Source: Byssochlamys sp. IMV 00236 (taxonomy: Eukaryota > Ascomycota > Eurotiomycetes > Eurotiales > Thermoascaceae). Taken from it: a stretch of 24,925 nucleotides of DNA. The notes beneath the pieces are model-generated. The model ran no database searches. It was not told the origin of the DNA and worked only from the letters and a program-made list of their open reading frames with translations. Below are positions 8,933-22,920 of the stretch, one piece after another (positions within the stretch are counted from its first letter, which is position 1; the number at the start of each line of letters is the position of its first letter). The DNA is taken from the NCBI GenBank assembly GCA_001931875.2, contig MSJH02000009.1:1-24925 (forward strand). The letters run 5' to 3'. The translations under genes were made by a program, and so were the position numbers.

Positions 8933-9582
8933 ATGACATCAGTTAGACAACCAAAGAAGAGGATCATTAGACGCGGTGGAGCTGAACAAGAAGATGCTTC
9001 CAATTTGAAGCTGGGAGAAGGTGTGAGAAAATAAAGACTTCAAAAAAGATCCAATAGATTAAACGTGTATAATTTATAGAATTTGACAATGCACAATGTT
9101 TATATCTATCAGAAGTTCGAGTTATTTTAGATGCACAAGATAATAAAGGCATAGAAGTACAGAATAGAGCAACAACAAAGTAAATAATACCATACTGGCG
9201 CTATCTTTGACTCAACAATAAATCATAGTGCTGTTTTAGCGAAAACATTAGAATATGTACGTAATTTTGGCAGATACAATACCATGGAAGCTGTTCGTGA
9301 AGTCAGACAGTAAGTCTCTATAATAAACTAAAGAGGGCTGACTATTCAATGACAAAAAGGATTATGGCCAAAGATTCACTGACACAATTCGAAGTTGCAC
9401 AAATGGCTAATTTATGTTGTGAGGAAGCTGAAGAGGCCAAGGCACTTATTCCAAGGTATAGCAGAGGATATTCAATAAAAAGTATGTACTCACATAATAA
9501 TAGTATATCAACAAAATATGATGATGACGAGCTTCAAGAAGTATTAAATCAAATGCAACAGATCAGAAAGTTCCAAGGTTAA
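8933..9582 (+). CDS. RNA polymerase II subunit RPB4, five exons
   Basis: Exons are 8933-9020, 9080-9179, 9229-9309, 9360-9455 and 9504-9582, giving 147 aa. The basic N-terminus is followed by LKLGEEFDNAQCLYLSEV, then LAKTLEYVRNFGRYNTMEAVREVR, then the C-terminal HRDC-like helices LTQFEVAQMANLCCEEAEEAKALIP and DDDELQEVLNQMQQIRKFQ, all characteristic of RPB4. RPB4 pairs with RPB7 to form the stalk of RNA polymerase II, needed for initiation and for coupling to RNA processing. All intron junctions keep phase. The last intron is 48 nt, a multiple of three with no stop, so its retention would add 16 residues in frame. The insert is absent from the family consensus, so I treat it as an intron. Confidence 0.93.
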
Positions 9583-10048
9583 AAAAGCATTTGGATAGTT
9601 TGTTTGTATACTTTATTAAATGGGGAAAAAGATGAAAGAAAAGGGATTGCAGTTTTTTCCAACTAGAAGACTAATGAATAAAAGATAAAGTATTATTCAT
9701 TTTATACTTATCGAGGCGTTAAGGAATGCACTGCCGTTATAGACAGCGTATTAAATCCATGGTATAATTAGTCTTTGAAGGGCTTTCACTGTCATGTTTT
9801 GATTTGTAAACAAAGATATCATATATATATTGGTTTTTCTTGTTTTTCTTGATCTCCTTACTCCTCTTGTTGTTGAGATTGCTGCTGAATATGCTTAATT
9901 TGTTCATGATAGCATGGAGATAAGCAGCTTACGATACTTTTTGTACAAAAATATGATTATTTGATAGTATGCATTTTATTTGTTGCTCTCCGAAAGATTC
10001 TCTTAGGCATTTTATAGTCGTAGTGACTACATCGTAGTAATGCACTGC
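9583..10048. other. Intergenic between RPB4 and the Helitron fragment
   Basis: The first 200 bases are the AT-rich 3' flank of RPB4. On the minus strand at about 9862-9930 a short frame reads CLSPCYHEQIKHIQQQSQQQ, and at about 9970-10040 another has two cysteines (IKCLRESFGEQQIKC). These may be remains of a host gene or of cargo beside the Helitron fragment, but neither has a start, and no splice pair joins them convincingly. I call no gene. Confidence 0.4.
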
Positions 10049-11029
10049 TCACATCGCAATTCCACACAGTACCACAACAACTGCGGCAACTTCTTCCATT
10101 GTTGACAGGTTGTGAGTGCGTCTATCGCCTCCTTCAATCAAACGTATTCTCATTGATGGACTGATGATGATATATGGTGCATCGGTTTCCGTTGGATCAT
10201 TGCCATCACTGATAATGTTGCTGTTCTCATGGTTGCTCAATACCTCATACGCATGGCGATATACATGTGCGAAGGGGTTACATTAGGCAAGCATAACTGA
10301 AAGCTCTCTAATGATCTCAGGATCAAGATTGTCATTTCTCTCCAAGCGTCTTTCGGCTGCAAGTGATGGATTGTAGATGTAAAGCTGAGCATATGAGGGG
10401 TTCGAACCATCATCAGTGGACAGCAAAGGGCCATGGAAGTGATAAAGCTCACCATGAATCTGAAATGCATGTAGATCACCTCTGTTGTTTTCATTATTCG
10501 TTCGTTCCTTGGCAGAAGCAATGTCGCATTTCAAAGACGTAAACGCAAAAGCAGCGTTGTATTGGCGAAGGTTGTCCTTGAAGTGACGGCTATGAGTGTC
10601 TGTACTTGCAAGCAAGTCCTTCAAATACTGGGGCGGGTCAGGCAAGAATTGCAACTGGACTGATCCCTGCTTGCAGCATGATTCCCAGCTAGGGTTCCTT
10701 GACAGAGATGTCTCTTGCCTTTCATCAATCCAGTGCAAGGCATGGCAATGGGGACATTCCTTGTCTACGCGCCCAAGATTCAAAGGACGAAGGCGATATA
10801 ACTGTGAGATATATGCAGTAGGGATATAATCAGCAGGATCTGCTCTGGGTCTGCCTCTGGACCTAATAGAGACTTCGTTTCCTTCGCCTCGCTGAATTCG
10901 ACGTTTGCGCCGTGTAGCTGTAACTTGTTTTGTGCATATCTGGTAAGTATCATACGCTGAGCCAACCAATAAAGGCAAATGGTAAGATGAGCAGTTGGTA
11001 GTAAATGTGATAACAGTATTGTTGTTCAT
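10049..11029 (-). mobile_element. Decayed Helitron fragment (N-terminal part of Rep/helicase polyprotein)
   Basis: A minus-strand frame from an ATG at 11029 runs to an in-frame TAA at 10285-10283 and continues in the same frame to 10049. The upper part has the Cys/His motif CPHCHALHWIDE at about residues 92-103, then CCKQGSV, LPDPPQYLKDLL, FRHFKDNLR-like and MRQYNAAFAFTSL-like segments, then FQIHGELYHFHGPLL, YAQLYIYNP and LDPEIIRELSVML. The lower part has CNPFAHVYRHAYEVL and DRRTHNLSTMEEVAAVV. This order is typical of the N-terminal region of Helitron proteins, upstream of the Rep nuclease and helicase. Neither of those catalytic domains is present. The TAA precedes a conserved CNPFAHVYR block, so it looks like a single nonsense change. 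No Helitron termini were identified. Confidence 0.75.
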
Positions 11030-11608
11030 GTACTATTGCAAGATCAAGCGTTAGTGAGCAGATTCTAGTACAATGTTTTTAAGAAAGTGCTTATTTTTGC
11101 CTGTACCTGAAGGTTCTTATTATTGAAGACGCAGTACACTATTTCCAGAAAGAGATGTCGCGCTGACTAAATTGCACTAAGACTATATGAATACAGCCAC
11201 TTTAGAAAGTAAAGTCGCTGATTTTGAGTTTGATGTCGGTTGATCCAAAAATAAACACATAAAATAAGGTGAACACTACATGCACCAGAAAATAGGCCAA
11301 TGGTACGGCCGCTACCTATGTTGTCACTTTACAGCTTTACACTACCAAAGCTCTGCCTAACCCAAGACTATCCAGTTCACTCTCTCTGATATAAAATGTG
11401 AATTCATCATAATTACACGAGAGTTAAGTGGTCTTTGTTGATCAAACTGACAACATAAAATTAGAATAAATAACAACATTCCTTTTTTTATCTCTTTCTT
11501 CTTCTTGAAAAGAAACAAACCAAGATGATAACTTCATAAAGTCATGTTAAAAAAACAGCCCTTTTCTTTATTATTTTGTTCTAAATACTCTAAAAAATTG
11601 TCCTATGC
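11030..11608. other. Intergenic upstream of the Helitron fragment and downstream of GT32
   Basis: This region may include the 5' end of the Helitron. One minus-strand candidate for a TC terminus is TCAGAGAGAGTGAACTGG at about 11374-11391, but Helitron ends are too short to call by eye. Bases 11480-11608 are AT-rich 3' flank of the glycosyltransferase gene with pyrimidine and A runs. No gene is seen. Confidence 0.4.
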
Positions 11609-13493
11609 TTATATATTATGACTTGATTTTTTTCTTGTAGATTTCTTTGGTTTGTTTGTATGATACAGATGTAATATTTCCTCTGAGCTTAATCCTTTTT
11701 CCCAAACATGAATATCGCGGAAAGTTGCTTCCAAATTAACGCTATTGTCCCAAGGGTTTTGATACTTGTCATTCAAAGGCTCAATAGATCCAAACCATAT
11801 TCCCCTAACTATACTTCCTATCTCACTTGGGTAATTCCAATTAGCCTTACTGACCACGACGTGCCCATCCATGTAAAGTGCAATAGCCGGTATGCTTTGG
11901 TTGGTCGAGACTGGATGAATAGTGAGGGTATAATGATGATATTCTTTATCTAATCCAAAGGGCGAGGGACGCAGTTGTAGACCAGCTATACCATCCCATT
12001 CCCACTTTTCGTTTCGTTTTATGGCCTTGATCGATATGGATTCTGCGTTTCTCCTGAGTTGATGCGTATAAGCACAGATACGTCCGTGATCTGTCTGGAT
12101 GACCATAGCCATCTTACCGCTTCCTGGATTGCTTACGGCAGTTTTCATCCACCAGCTGACAGTGATGGTCTGAGCCGAAGTCTGAGTGGGCATACCCAAG
12201 AAGATATAGCTTGTGTCTCCAGAGAGATAGACACCATCATTCACATACACCGCATTTCTCATAATTCCTGCTAGATGATTACCCGAGTCGTCTTCTGCTG
12301 GTAGCGGGTTTATTCCTTTTCTTGCCTCGTTCTTGGGTTCCTTTAGTGGCCAATGCCCTACCAAGCCATCTGCTCTCTTGGTATGGCGCAAGATATAACA
12401 ACTATCGGGTCTAGGGTCTGGTCTTCCGTCCAATAAGAACGGTCTCAATCGGCAATAAAGACTGTTATCGATCTCCATCATCACCTTTTCGTTCACATCC
12501 TTCATCAAGTTCTTGTTGGCTGCTGATTCCCAAATATGTGTGCCCAAATTTGCTGAAAAGTCATAACTTTTCTCGAGAAAGAGTGTGCGCAATCCAGCAC
12601 TGTCCCAGAGTGGCCAAAAGTAAGAAGTATAATTCAAGACGGTGACCTCGTTGGGGAAAAAGGGGGCGAGCTTCCCGGGCAGAACGACCGAGTGATAATT
12701 CCAATCAGAGCTATCAAAGGTAGCATAAGTAGCGTACCATCTTTGAATGAATCTAGAATGAGGTCTTGCCATGATCATGGCATTGCACAGTCCCACGGAA
12801 CCATCTGTTCATATATAAGTATATATATATAGCACCATAAGACTTTTTTCATCACAGCTTACCTACACCTTCCTGCGCCATAATGAATTCCTTGTTCAAT
12901 AAATGATCAACCGGCTTTAAAGAGATCAGATCGAGATCAACATAGATGCCTCCATACTTTTCAAGGACTTCTAAACGAACGACATCTGCTCGATGTGCAT
13001 AATGACTCACGGGTCGATCAAATACTTTTTGAACCAAGGGCACTTTGTTCAGTGTCAGCATTGGCCGAGCTCGTTCAAAGTTGTCGCCAACAGGTAAATG
13101 ATGGTAGTGAAACATGATCTTTTCCGGTTTCAAAACGTCGTGTGCTGATTTGATGGCGAGATAGTGTATCAGGTCCAATGTGGGTTCAGGATCTCGTAGG
13201 CCATAAACAAAGTGAACAATCTTGGGGATGCGATGACCCATAGGTGTAAGTGATGCTTCTTGGGCAAGTGTCAGTTCTTTAAAATGACCTGATGAAGGTG
13301 GCGGTAATCGCACTTCCAGTGAATGGCTCTTGGTTTGTTGTACTGGGCGATCTTTGGTAGATGATAAACGAGAAAGATAAAAGAACAAGATGAGGAAAAA
13401 GATGATCAGTGGCCATCTCTTTCTGAATCTAAGCCGAGAGAAGGAATAGTTGTTTCTTTTATGAAAAGGTAAAGGATGTCTAGGTTTAAACAT
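11609..13493 (-). CDS. GT32 glycosyltransferase fused to a LamG/ConA-like domain, two exons
   Basis: Exons are 13493-12863 and 12804-11609, giving 608 aa. It is a type II membrane protein: a basic cytosolic tail, one membrane segment at about residues 27-42 (WPLIIFFLILFFYL), then a lumenal stem. The catalytic region has IPKIVHFVYG at about 89-98, ADVVRLEVLEKYGG and the metal-binding DXD in YVDLDLISLKP at about 185-194, diagnostic of the glycosyltransferase sugar-binding region containing DXD motif (GT32, Och1/alpha-1,4-GlcNAc-transferase type). From about residue 357 (GLVGHWPLKE) to 590 (FRDIHVWEKGLSSEEILHLY) lies a jelly-roll domain like LamG/concanavalin A lectins. The protein probably acts in Golgi glycosylation. 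Donor and acceptor sugars cannot be read from sequence. Confidence 0.88.
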
Positions 13494-14094
13494 GATCCAT
13501 TATATTTTTACAAAGAAAAAAAAAAGAGACGCATAAAGGGTATTTTTATTTTTACAAGCTAGATATTTCTGTATTTCTGGTTGTACTACCCGCTAAATCA
13601 TCCCCGTGCATTTGGTTGCAGCATTTAGAAATTATGGAATTTTGATCCAACAGTACATCTTTGAAATTTACTCTACCTTTATTATAGAGCAACTGACAAA
13701 TTTGCTTTCAAAATGGGGAGGATAACTGTCTAGTATTTTTGCCCCTTTATTATAGGGCAATTGACTTTAGAAGGATAAACTTGACCAAATATAGGATGTG
13801 CCACAACATGTTTTACTCAGTCTTTCCCAGTTAAACGGAAATAGTGTCTGATCCAGAAAAATACACTCTCAGTAAACATATACGGATGACGAGGGTCTTT
13901 ACCAAATACGGGTCAAAACATACTCTAATTCCTCTAAACAGACACTCATTTTGGTAAAGATATAAGAGAATCCTTTTCTCTTGTATATTAAGTAACTCGG
14001 AAAAGAGAGAGAAATCATATAAGTCTTATAAAGAAAATACATGTGTCTTTATAAAAGCATTTATTATAATCAAAAGCGATGTTTTCTTTTTTTT
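13494..14094. other. Intergenic with a pair of imperfect direct repeats
   Basis: This is the 5' flank of the GT32 gene and the 3' flank of the acyl-CoA dehydrogenase gene. Apart from the 22-bp repeat pair annotated separately, it holds A- and T-rich tracts and a small inverted repeat (AAGAGAATCCTTTTCTCTT) at about 13967-13985. No gene is seen. Confidence 0.55.
13676..13765. repeat. Two imperfect 22-bp direct repeats
   Basis: CCTTTATTATAGAGCAACTGAC at 13676-13697 recurs at 13744-13765 with two substitutions (20 of 22 identical), with start points 68 bp apart. The minus-strand sense contains CTATAATAAAGG. The pair lies about 180-270 bp upstream of the GT32 start codon, so it may be a regulatory element for that gene or a trace of a small duplication. 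Confidence 0.6.
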
Positions 14095-15829
14095 TTACAT
14101 TTTGGCCCCCATAAAAGAGCCAACCTTTGTAGCTTGACGAACACCTAAATCTAACATAATTTCTAAAGATAGATATGCGTTAATAACATGCGTATCCACA
14201 CATAAACAACTATATTACCTTCGGAGCCACCAGGGATAGCAAACGCTCTTACTTCACGATACAATCGTTCCACTTTTTCACCTTGGCCACCACGGGTATA
14301 AGCCAAACCTCCAAAGATCTGAGCTGCTTCACGTGCACAGAATTCAAATGTACGTGTTGACTGGGCCTTACAAAGAGCAATGGGGCCACCCAAACGAACG
14401 GGCTGTAATTCAGGAGGCATCTTCTTGGCTTGGTAGATAAGAGACTCGAGCCATGCATGGGTTGCCTCTACCTTACGAATCATATTGGCCAACTTATTAC
14501 GGATCACAGGATGGTCAATGAGTCGTTTGCCAAAGGTCTTTCGCTTGTGAGCATATTTCATAGCCTCTTCAATACAGCATCGAGCAAAACGGTTGGCTTG
14601 GATGACGATACCGATACGCTCCGCATTGAAGTTATGCATGATGTATTTGAACCCTTTGTTTTCTTTACCAATCAAGTTTTCCTTGGGCACCTTGACATCT
14701 TCAAAGGTGATGTAGGCTGTACCTGAAGGCCAGACACCAGAGCACTTCATCTGGCGTGTGGTCACACCAGGCATGTCACGTTCAATCAAAAGGAAGGAGA
14801 TACCGTTGAACCCTTGTTCACCTGTACGGCAGGCAACAGTGAAGTAGTCGGCAAAGGTACCGTTAGTAATCCACTTCTTTTCGCCATTGACCAAGTAGTG
14901 GTCTCCCATATCCTTAGCCTCTGTCTGAAGATTGGCCACATCAGAGCCACCGGAAGGTTCGGTGATGGCTAAACAAATATGTTTTGTACCAGACAAGCAA
15001 TCACGAACGACTTTGTCCTTCAAATACTTGGAGCCAAAGTGCATCACAGGAGGGAGACCGATACCGAGACCACCGAGTAAGCCCCAGGTAACCTAATAAA
15101 AAAAAAGGTGTCAAAAAAGGGGTAATCATGAAAGCAAAATCCCACTTACGCCACCAGACCCACAACGAGACATTTCATCAGCGACAATTAAAGCGTGGAA
15201 AGGGTCAAACTCTTCATATGAAACACCACCTGGTAATCCATAAGGAATATATTCTTTTTCAACACGACCTACAGAGGCAGCAAGGATACCAGCTTTTGCA
15301 GCCTTGACATAGATCTCTCGAGGCATCTGTTTGGCTTCATCCCATTCGTGAGTATAAGGCATGATTTCACGCTCGACAAAGTCACGCATGAATTGACGTA
15401 CTTTGCGATGAGAGTCGTTATAGTAGGGGCTATACCAATCTTGGTACCACATAGGATCGCCAAAGGGGACCATGTCACCAAAGACTTCACCGACTTGAAG
15501 AGGATTGGTCGTTGGTATGTCTTCCTGTTCTTCTGATTCTGTACCGATTTCACCAATCATGTACTGAGAGGCGATCTTTGTGAGAACAGAAGGGTTGTGG
15601 AATGCGTCGAATTGCTTGGTAGCATCTGTACCAGCTGCTTTCAAAAGTACTTTCTTGCCTCCTGGATGGTCGTCCAAGAACTTTGAAATATCATACACCT
15701 TGTCATGAACGATGATCCAACTATAAAATAAATAAGATATTTCGCTGATGGCGTCTTTTGGTATATATTTTACCAATCATCCGTTTGACTATGCTTAGCG
15801 ACTTCCTCAACGGTAAACTTCTTGGACAT
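14095..15829 (-). CDS. Cytochrome b5-acyl-CoA dehydrogenase fusion, four exons
   Basis: Exons are 15829-15774, 15720-15150, 15092-14219 and 14162-14095, giving 522 aa. Residues 1-80 are a cytochrome b5 domain: VAKHSQTDDCWIIVHDKVYD, heme ligands His37 (HPGG) and His60 (FDAFHNP). An acyl-CoA dehydrogenase follows from about residue 120: CLAITEPSGGSD, KKWITNG, FEDVKVPKENLIG, RKTFGKRLIDHPVIRNKLA and GGLAYTRGGQGEKVERLYREVRAFAIPGGSEEIM. The usual MCAD-type catalytic Glu position is Gly here, while a Glu at about 367 in NFNAERIG matches the position used by isovaleryl- and long-chain dehydrogenases. The C-terminus Ala-Lys-Met fits the PTS1 consensus, suggesting peroxisomes. It is expected to oxidise an acyl-CoA, with the b5 domain perhaps accepting electrons. 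The substrate is not predictable. Confidence 0.92.
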
Positions 15830-17147
15830 GGAATTAATGTAAGTAAAGAAAAGAAAATAGTAGAAATAATGAAATGCAGTCCTTTTAAATCAAGCATTCG
15901 TTGTGATGTGAGTACTTCACGTGAAAAAAAAGCTAGGGTTTACATACGAGCAATTTTGCCATATTAAGATAACCTTACAAACGTAAGGGGGATATGTAAA
16001 GGAGGCTTGTACGTTATATAGAGAATGACGAAAGCGAGAGGTTAATCAAGCTGATAAAAGACCGTCTTTCCTCACACAAACAGACTTGAAAACTAGATGA
16101 ACATCATTCAAAAAGAGAGGAGATTGGAACTAGAAGAAAAAAAAAATCATGCAATTAAATCATATGAAAAATTTGTACGGCCAAAAATTGGGCTTTCTTC
16201 TTTGCACAGAGAATGAATTGACCAATGAAAAGAATAGATAACCAAATAGATCTCAATAAAACACACACAGTCTTTATTTGGATGGAATGACTTGTACACC
16301 TTGTTCATCTTGTCATTTGATCAAATGGCCAAACAGAAACTTACCCCGCATTTTTATTTTTACTTTAAATTCAGACGTTTTTGGTTCTTTTTTGGACAAA
16401 GCAACACAACAATTGCACTTTTTTACTTTTTGATGCGCTTTAAGTTGTTGGATGCATATAACGGCCTATGTTAAGTGGGACAGTAATAATCTCCCAGATC
16501 AACTCTAGTCTTTAGTGAGTGACTAAGGTCGTGGTGTACCCGTTAGAACGGAGGGTAGTACCATCACAACAGTCGTTGTAACATATTGCAAAATATATTT
16601 TTACTCTTGCGTTAACCACGCTAAGATGTTTGTGAGCTTCACAGGCATAATTTTTGTTGAAGGAACGCTGGTTGCTTTTATTTCTTTCATTTCTTCCAAG
16701 TTGGAGGACTCCATCCAGCTCACGTCCTCCGTATCCAAGATATACGAGTGGAGCAGGATGCTCAAAATTACACTTCTCAATCATTTTGAGTATTTGCAGC
16801 TCCACGAGCCTCCCTTTGCAACGGCTTCCACGCCTTCGTCTTATCCATTTGCTGATAATGACCGATAATATTTTGTTTGTCTGTCACGCTGATTATACAG
16901 CAACGATGCGTTTCCTTTAACAAATCACAAAGTCAATTTTTCGAATATCTCTCTTCGTATTATAAAAAATCATGAGAGAGAGAGCATGTATGGCTGCTAA
17001 TTATATACAATATCATTAACATCATTGTTTGGCGTACGATAAGCATATAAAGAGTAGAAGATGTACATTAAACATGTCAATCATTAATGTTTTTGAAGGG
17101 CATTAGCTTTATAAGTTGTTGCTCCATCTACGATCTTATCACAAAGA
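15830..17147. other. 1.3-kb gene-poor stretch before repeat copy B
   Basis: Bases 15830-16300 are the AT-rich 5' flank of the acyl-CoA dehydrogenase gene. Bases 16500-16868 have a higher GC content and open frames on both strands (minus 16805-16512, plus 16626-16868) without a recognisable domain; they may be relics of a transposon or gene. A 12-bp inverted repeat CCGTTAGAACGG lies at 16540-16551. Bases 16930-17147 are AT-rich, including a GAGAGAGAG run at about 16974-16984. I call no gene. Confidence 0.45.
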
Positions 17148-17355
17148 AGAAATATAAATATATACAGACGAACCTCTTTTAACAAACATACATCATTTTA
17201 TACACAGACAGAATTATCTATGATCAATAAGACTAAACATGATACGCTGTATGATAATAAAGTGTATTGTACAAAGAACCATTCTTTTTATTTCTTTATT
17301 TATTTGCAAAGGATTAAAGGAATACTCATCATAGTGATGATTAGCATGACTAGCA

Positions 17356-17653
17356 TCACTGGACTCCAAAATTTTCAGGATTATTACTACAAACAATAAT
17401 CAGAGCTTTAAGGTGTCTGATTTCAGAATGATCCATAGATAAAAGTGGTTCATCTGATCTTTTTCCATAAGTCATGTCTATGACCTTGCCTATGCAACCA
17501 GCTTCGATTTGAGTTAGGCTTTGAACGTCGAACACTGCGGCGATTTCTCTAATAGCGTCACTCTCTGCTTCTGTGACCATCAAAGGTAGGCAAAGTAAGA
17601 CCAGTAGCAAAGAAGCCAGCAAAGAGAGCGAGGGTCAAGAGCTTGAATTGCAT
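17356..17653 (-). pseudogene. Small secreted protein gene with a frame break, copy B
   Basis: This copy is identical to copy A at 209-506. The signal-peptide frame starts at the ATG at 17653-17651 and stops after 31 codons; the remaining roughly 68 codons lie in the next frame and end at 17356. Because both copies share the same lesion and flanks, the frame break predates the duplication or was copied by conversion, unless one copy is an assembly artefact. The neighbours differ: here the gene lies downstream of aspartate aminotransferase, with both on the minus strand. Function unknown. Confidence 0.55.
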
Positions 17654-17699
17654 TCTTCTGTGTGTTCTTTTTGGATGAATGCAAAATGGACTAAAGCCT

Positions 17700-17708
17700 C
17701 TTTTTATA
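17700..17708 (-). promoter_or_regulatory. TATA box of small secreted protein gene, copy B
   Basis: TATAAAAAG on the minus strand lies 47 nt upstream of the ATG at 17653, identical to copy A. Both copies therefore keep an intact core promoter even though the frame is broken. Confidence 0.6.
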
Positions 17709-18128
17709 GTGAATTCTGTCAGCATTGGTAAATGTTTAGGGTTGCAGGAAAGCAAATCCAAAAAAAAGGAGTAAAATGCATACGATTGATCTTGATGCAA
17801 TGTTAAACGGAGGGCATCAGTGTTGATATTGAAGTATGTAAAAAAGGAGGACCTTCTCGTTTTTTTGTAGTCTATTGGGCATTTCATAGCAAGACTTTAA
17901 GATTATTATTTGTATTTAAACAAATCTTTAAGATATCTAATAGAAATACTCATTTCGAGTAAGCATTGATGATACTCTCAGTTGTCTATTCACGTAACAA
18001 GTTTAGGGGTGCTTTGTTTTCTGTTTTACATTTCAAGAAATTATATATTTTAAGCGTAACTTTAATTTGAATGTAAGGAAAGAAAAAAAAAGGGGGGGAA
18101 ATGACAGTTTCTATAATACACGATATAT
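17709..18128. other. Right part of repeat copy B and 3' flank of aspartate aminotransferase
   Basis: Bases up to 18026 belong to the duplicated block. The remaining 102 bp to the aminotransferase stop are AT-rich, with an A run followed by GGGGGGG near 18090-18100. No gene is seen. Confidence 0.6.
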
Positions 18129-19687
<1,559 letters not shown>

Positions 19688-20200
19688 GACTTGAGAGAAT
19701 AAAGAAGAGAACGGGAGAAAAAAGAAAGAAGAAAGGAAAAAGTCAAGAAACAGTTTCTATTACCAAAAAGGTTACACAACGTTTGAATTCAGTTACGTTT
19801 GTTTCCGAACTCAAACGGTGAGAAAAAAAAAAACAAGGTCCCAGCCAACAACGCGTCTGATTGGGATGAATGAATCCCCTTCTCTAAACTTCCTTTCAAA
19901 ACACCCTCTCATTCTTTAGATTTACTCGACAAAAAACAAAGACTCTCGACTAGCTTAGAAAAGATAATGAAAGAGTCATTTGGAGTCATTTCTTTTGAAT
20001 TTATAAGGTGATTTGCGGAGTCCATCTTTGTTAAATCATTTTTTGATGGGTCAAAGTCATCATCAATACAAGCCATATCTTTAATGTAAAGAAAAACAAG
20101 GTCAAACGTAGTAAGGAGATTGTAATTATTTGGTTTGTTTTTATTTTGTATTGAACATAGACTTCTATATTATACATTTGTAGTTCATACATCATATTAT
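19688..20200. other. Intergenic: promoter of aspartate aminotransferase and 3' flank of GH9
   Basis: A-rich tracts lie at 19708-19742 and 19820-19833, and a minus-strand CCAAT at 19860-19864, about 173 bp upstream of the aminotransferase ATG. The part next to the GH9 stop is T-rich with TTATTTTG and TATTATAC motifs suited to 3'-end formation of the minus-strand transcript. No gene is seen. Confidence 0.5.
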
Positions 20201-22836
<2,636 letters not shown>

Positions 22837-22912
22837 TTATTTCAAAAAGATAAAAAGAAGAGGAATAAAAGATCAAATGGAAATCGAATATATATTAAAT
22901 GTACCTTGTATT

Positions 22913-22920
22913 TATTTATA
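22913..22920 (-). promoter_or_regulatory. Possible TATA box of the GH9 gene
   Basis: TATAAATA on the minus strand lies about 104 nt upstream of the chosen ATG at 22809. An in-frame TAA between the two excludes a longer open frame without a further intron, so the ATG at 22809 is the best start seen. Confidence 0.4.

Larger units (their letters stand above)
17148..18026. repeat. Long direct repeat, copy B
   Basis: This copy matches 1-879 without indels, including all non-coding sequence. The right boundary is sharp: after TTTCTGTTT the sequence switches from AAATGG (copy A) to TACATT (copy B). The left boundary here follows CTTATCACAAAGA, but whether the match extends further left cannot be tested because copy A is cut by the window edge. 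No target-site duplication or terminal repeat is visible. Confidence 0.95.

Noticed and set aside
9862..10040. A small cysteine-containing mitochondrial (CHCH-like) gene on the minus strand
   Set aside because: Cysteine spacing does not match CX9C or CX3C pairs, there is no start codon, and no splice sites join the two short frames.
10388..10397. GGTTCGAACC as the B box of a tRNA gene
   Set aside because: It lies within the Helitron coding frame, and no acceptor stem, A box or cloverleaf can be built around it.
14430..14726. 98-codon plus-strand frame inside the acyl-CoA dehydrogenase gene
   Set aside because: It lies antisense to a strongly conserved coding exon and has no features of its own.
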